Of a stretch of 24,199 bases of DNA, positions 21,171-24,199 are shown piece after piece (positions within the stretch are counted from its first letter, which is position 1; each line of letters starts with the position of its first letter). Below the pieces are notes generated by a model. It was not told the DNA's origin. It saw only the letters and a list, made by a program, of their open reading frames with translations, and did no database searches. A program made the translations under genes and the position numbers. The stretch is from CALMEH01 sp964548225 (GTDB taxonomy: Bacteria; Acidobacteriota; Blastocatellia; Pyrinomonadales; Pyrinomonadaceae): contig CAZJQP010000080.1 of NCBI GenBank assembly GCA_964548225.1, forward strand, positions 1-24,199, in the 5' to 3' direction.

Positions 21171-24086
21171 ATGAAGATTTTTTACATTCTTTTTCTAGTC
21201 TTGATTTTTTTCTGCTGTATTTCGGCGCAAGACCGTCAAACTGCTGAAAAAGCGTCTGCTGAAGCCGAAAAACTGCAATCGGTGAAAACGGCTGAATCTC
21301 TGCAAAACGCCGTCAAAAAATACGAAGAAGCCTTGGCAATTTGGCGCGAACTCGGCGATAAAACCAAAGAATCCGTAACCTTTAGAAACATCGGCGTTAT
21401 CTATCTTCAACTTGGCAATGCGAATCGGGCGATTGAAAGTTTTAACGGTTCTTTGACGGCGGCGCGTGCGCTCGGCGACAAGGAACTCGAAGCCTACGCT
21501 TTGCTTTATCTCGGTCAAGGTTACGACATTTTGGGCGACTCGCGCCGGCAGACGGAATATTACAATCAAGCCCTGCAAATTGCGCGGGAAACGAAAAATC
21601 TGAAAATCGAATCCGATGCGCTCGGAAGTCTCGGCGTGGCTTATTATCGGCTTGGCGAATTGCAAACCGCGCTCAATTATTACAACGAATCTCTGCCGGT
21701 TCTTCGCGCTCTCAAAGTTCCCGACGGTGAAGCCATTTTGCTGGCGAACATCGCCGCGATTTACATTTCACTCGGCAAGCCGCAAAGCGCGATTGACAAT
21801 TATCTGCAAGCTCTTCCGATTTTCCGCGAACTCAAAGACGTGCAGAATGAAGCCGTCGTTTTAGGCGGCATCGGTTCGGCTTTTGCCGATTTGAAGGAAT
21901 ACGAAAAATCGCTCGAATATAACACGCAATCGCTCGTTCTGCGTCGAAAAATTGGCGACCGTCGCGGCGAAGCAGTTGCGCTCGGCGGCATTGGCGGAAC
22001 TTATTTCAATCTTGGCGAGAATCAAAAAGCTCTCGAATTTTATGAGCAGTCTTTGACGATTTTCCGCGAAATAAAAGCGCGTCGGAGCGAAGGCAACACG
22101 CTGAACAATATCGGCAGAATTTGTCTGAACTTGAAAGATTTCGGAAAGGCTTTCGAGTATTTTTCGCAATCGCTGACGATTCGCCGCGAAACAGGCGACC
22201 TTTACGGCGAAAGCGTTACGCTTCACAATCTTGCGTTTGTCGAACGCGAACGCGGCAATCTGAACGAATCACGGCAGTTTATCGAAAAAGCCATCGAAAT
22301 TGTCGAATCAATCCGCGCCGCGCTTGCCTCGAACGATTTGCGGCAGACATATTTTGCTTTGTCGCAAGATATGTATAAATTTCAGATTGATTTGCTGATG
22401 AGCCTTCACGCCAAACAACCGGACAAAAATTTCGACGCGCTTGCCTTGCAAACGAGCGAACGCGCCCGCGCACGAGGTTTGCTGGATATTTTAGCCGAAG
22501 CCAAAGCCGATATTCGTCAAGACGTTGATGCCGGATTGCTCGAACGCGAAAAGATTCTGCAAAAGCAAATCGGCGCAAAGGACAACGAACGCCGCCGCGC
22601 CCAAACCGCCGAACAAAAAGATGCGCTCGACAAAGAACTGCAAAAATTGACGAATCAATATCAGGAATTGCAAGCCGAAATAAAACTGAAAAGTCCGCAC
22701 TACGCCGCTCTGACACAGCCGAAACCTGCCGATTTGAAGGAAATTCAAGCCTTGCTCGACGACGAAACGATTTTGCTCGAATACGCGCTCGGCACGGAAA
22801 AAAGCTATCTTTGGGTAGTTTCAAACAGCGGCTTGAAAACTTTCATCTTGCCGAAACGCGCCGACATCGAAGCCAAAGCACGCGAACTTTACGAAGCCGT
22901 TAAAAAACCCGATTCAACCGAAAAAGCAAACAATTCCGCCAAAGATTTGAGTAAAATTCTGCTTGAACCTGTCGCAAACGAACTCAAAAACAAACGCTTG
23001 GCAATAGTTGCCGACGGCATTCTGCAATATGTTCCTTTTGGTGCTTTGTCAGTTGTCCGTCGTCCTTCGTCAGTTGCAAATGCAAAGGACAAAGGACTAG
23101 GTTGTTTGACTGGAGCGCAAGCGTCCCCGCTTGCAAACACCGCGCTTTTCAGCGGTGTAGCGGCGCGTCCATTAAATCAATTTGAATTCATCCCGAACGT
23201 TTTTTCGCGTTTCACGCTCAATGCAAGCGAGACGCTTGCGCTCCAGTCATTATGTCAACAGAACCTAATGACTAATGACGAACCGCTAATTGTGAGCAAT
23301 GAAATCATCAATCTGCCGTCGGCTTCGACGCTTTCTGCTATTAGAAATGATTTGAAAGACCGCAAATCCGCGCCGAAAACCGTTGCCGTCATCGCCGACC
23401 CGGTTTTTGAATCGGACGATGTTCGCATCAATCGTAATTCAACCAATCAAACGGCAAAAACGAATCCGACAATCGAAAACGCCACGCGAAACGCCGGATT
23501 TACCTTAGCGAGATTGCCCGGCACACGCCGCGAAGCCGCGACAATTCTTTCGCTCGTTCCCGATACGGAAAAAAAACGCGCCACCGATTTTGAAGCCAAT
23601 CGCGCTGTCGTTTTCAATGCGGAACTCGCCGATTACCGCATCATACATTTTGCGACACACGGTTTATTAAACGCCAAAAATCCCGAACTTTCGGGCATCG
23701 TCCTGTCGCTTTTTGATGAAAAAGGCAACGCCCAAGACGGTTTTTTGCGCCTTAATGAAATTTATAATCTGAAACTTCCGGCTGATTTGATTGTTTTAAG
23801 CGCGTGTCAAACCGCGCTTGGCAAAGACGTTCGAGGCGAAGGTTTAATCAGTCTGACACGCGGTTTTATGTATGCCGGCGCACCGCGCATCGTGGCAAGT
23901 TTGTGGGCAGTTGACGACCGCGCCACGGGCGAATTGATGAAACTTTTCTACCAAGCAATGCTCGGCGAAAAAAAACTTCGCCCCGCCGCCGCTTTGCGCG
24001 AAGCCCAAATCCAAATGTGGAAAACCAAACGCTTTTCCGCGCCGTATTTTTGGTCAGCCTTCACAATTCAAGGCGAATGGCGGTAA
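21171..24086 (+). CDS. Exported TPR-CHAT domain protein, caspase-like fold
   Basis: The product is 971 residues from the ATG at 21171, which follows AAGGAG by 8 nt; the frame is open from 21066. Signal peptide about 1-19 (FYILFLVLIFFCCISA, then QDR). About eight tetratricopeptide repeats of 40 residues run from about 70 to 385 (A..LGxxY..LG..Q.AL.YY..SL pattern), followed by a helical linker with charged coiled coil (455-505). The C-terminal CHAT domain (about 525-971) carries the catalytic-type histidine in IIHFATHG (H830) and cysteine in VLSACQTALG (C879), then GLISLTRGFMYAGAPRIVASLW. CHAT domains are caspase/gingipain-related. Residues about 628-702 are an in-frame insertion of dispersed repeat DNA. 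The catalytic dyad is intact, so activity is plausible. Confidence 0.9.
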   Translation: MKIFYILFLVLIFFCCISAQDRQTAEKASAEAEKLQSVKTAESLQNAVKKYEEALAIWRELGDKTKESVTFRNIGVIYLQLGNANRAIESFNGSLTAARALGDKELEAYALLYLGQGYDILGDSRRQTEYYNQALQIARETKNLKIESDALGSLGVAYYRLGELQTALNYYNESLPVLRALKVPDGEAILLANIAAIYISLGKPQSAIDNYLQALPIFRELKDVQNEAVVLGGIGSAFADLKEYEKSLEYNTQSLVLRRKIGDRRGEAVALGGIGGTYFNLGENQKALEFYEQSLTIFREIKARRSEGNTLNNIGRICLNLKDFGKAFEYFSQSLTIRRETGDLYGESVTLHNLAFVERERGNLNESRQFIEKAIEIVESIRAALASNDLRQTYFALSQDMYKFQIDLLMSLHAKQPDKNFDALALQTSERARARGLLDILAEAKADIRQDVDAGLLEREKILQKQIGAKDNERRRAQTAEQKDALDKELQKLTNQYQELQAEIKLKSPHYAALTQPKPADLKEIQALLDDETILLEYALGTEKSYLWVVSNSGLKTFILPKRADIEAKARELYEAVKKPDSTEKANNSAKDLSKILLEPVANELKNKRLAIVADGILQYVPFGALSVVRRPSSVANAKDKGLGCLTGAQASPLANTALFSGVAARPLNQFEFIPNVFSRFTLNASETLALQSLCQQNLMTNDEPLIVSNEIINLPSASTLSAIRNDLKDRKSAPKTVAVIADPVFESDDVRINRNSTNQTAKTNPTIENATRNAGFTLARLPGTRREAATILSLVPDTEKKRATDFEANRAVVFNAELADYRIIHFATHGLLNAKNPELSGIVLSLFDEKGNAQDGFLRLNEIYNLKLPADLIVLSACQTALGKDVRGEGLISLTRGFMYAGAPRIVASLWAVDDRATGELMKLFYQAMLGEKKLRPAAALREAQIQMWKTKRFSAPYFWSAFTIQGEWR
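23108..23135 (+). repeat. Dispersed hairpin core inside the CHAT gene, forward
   Basis: GACTGGAGCGCAAGCG followed by TCCCCGCTTGCA, identical to the core at the right window edge (24105 onward). It contains the palindrome GCAAGCG-TCCC-CGCTTGC and is read in frame as TGAQASPLA. Confidence 0.85.
23222..23248 (-). repeat. Dispersed hairpin core inside the CHAT gene, inverted
   Basis: This is the reverse-orientation copy of the same core with a small change in the loop (GCAAGCG-AGA-CGCTTGC). It is read in frame as ASETLALQS. Together with 23108-23135 it forms an inverted pair about 86 nt apart. Confidence 0.82.
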
Positions 24087-24101
24087 TTCTGAGTTTGGGC
24101 T

Positions 24102-24189
24102 AAAGACTGGAGCGCAAGCGTCCCCGCTTGCAATGAGCGCAGGGCGCGAAAAAGACTCTGCTGACTCGGAAGTTTTAGGTGAACAAACG
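24102..24189. repeat. Dispersed hairpin repeat, right-edge copy
   Basis: Reverse complement of 1-88 with about six differences. It contains GGAGCGCAAGCG-TCCC-CGCTTGC and begins 16 nt after the CHAT stop codon. In the plus-strand transcript the hairpin could also act as a 3' end structure. No gene is visible after 24086. Confidence 0.8.
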
Positions 24190-24199
24190 CCGTTACACC

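Overview
The window looks like chromosomal DNA of a Gram-negative, moderately AT-rich bacterium. kdsB and lpxC (lipopolysaccharide synthesis) imply an outer membrane. The mix of a TPR-CHAT protein, an ECF sigma factor with a zinc-less anti-sigma-like partner, a FecR-domain protein, a circularly permuted ATP-grasp protein and many dispersed palindromes resembles Acidobacteriota (Blastocatellia/Pyrinomonadales-like). That placement is an inference from gene style only. I see no rRNA, tRNA, CRISPR array, transposase, integrase or phage structural gene.

Layout. 1-390: edge repeat and a 21-bp tandem array. 383-1554 (-): small membrane protein and kdsB. 1629-2501 (+): CPBP membrane protease. 2547-3635 (-): FecR-domain secreted protein. 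3821-4078 (+): orphan small protein. 4186-7783 (-): a Septu-like ptuA-ptuB pair that runs by 4-nt overlaps into an acyl-CoA carboxylase carboxyltransferase gene. 7807-8002: palindrome cluster. 8010-9455 (-): secreted metzincin protease. 9599-12320 (-): permuted ATP-grasp protein, EVE-domain protein and two unknown proteins. 12527-13917 (+): lpxC and a zinc-ribbon membrane protein. 13991-17750 (+): compact fdhD-ydeP-mobA molybdoenzyme operon. 17752-19587 (-): ECF sigma factor and anti-sigma-like membrane protein. 19791-21002 (+): two small secreted proteins. 21171-24086 (+): exported TPR-CHAT protease-like protein.

The most interesting part is 18780-21002. A two-block motif, GAAAT, 13 nt, CGACATTAG, occurs at identical spacing upstream of the anti-sigma gene and of both small secreted genes. 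It is most simply read as the promoter of the adjacent ECF sigma factor, giving an autoregulated local regulon. The two secreted genes also share a roughly 140-nt upstream and 5'-leader region that is about 90% identical, although their proteins have diverged almost beyond recognition. Part of that leader can fold into a nested stem. The CHAT gene just downstream carries an in-frame block of dispersed hairpin repeat of the same family that lies, in inverted orientation, at both ends of the window.

Limits: everything was read by eye, with no database search, folding program or codon statistics. Percentages are hand counts or estimates.
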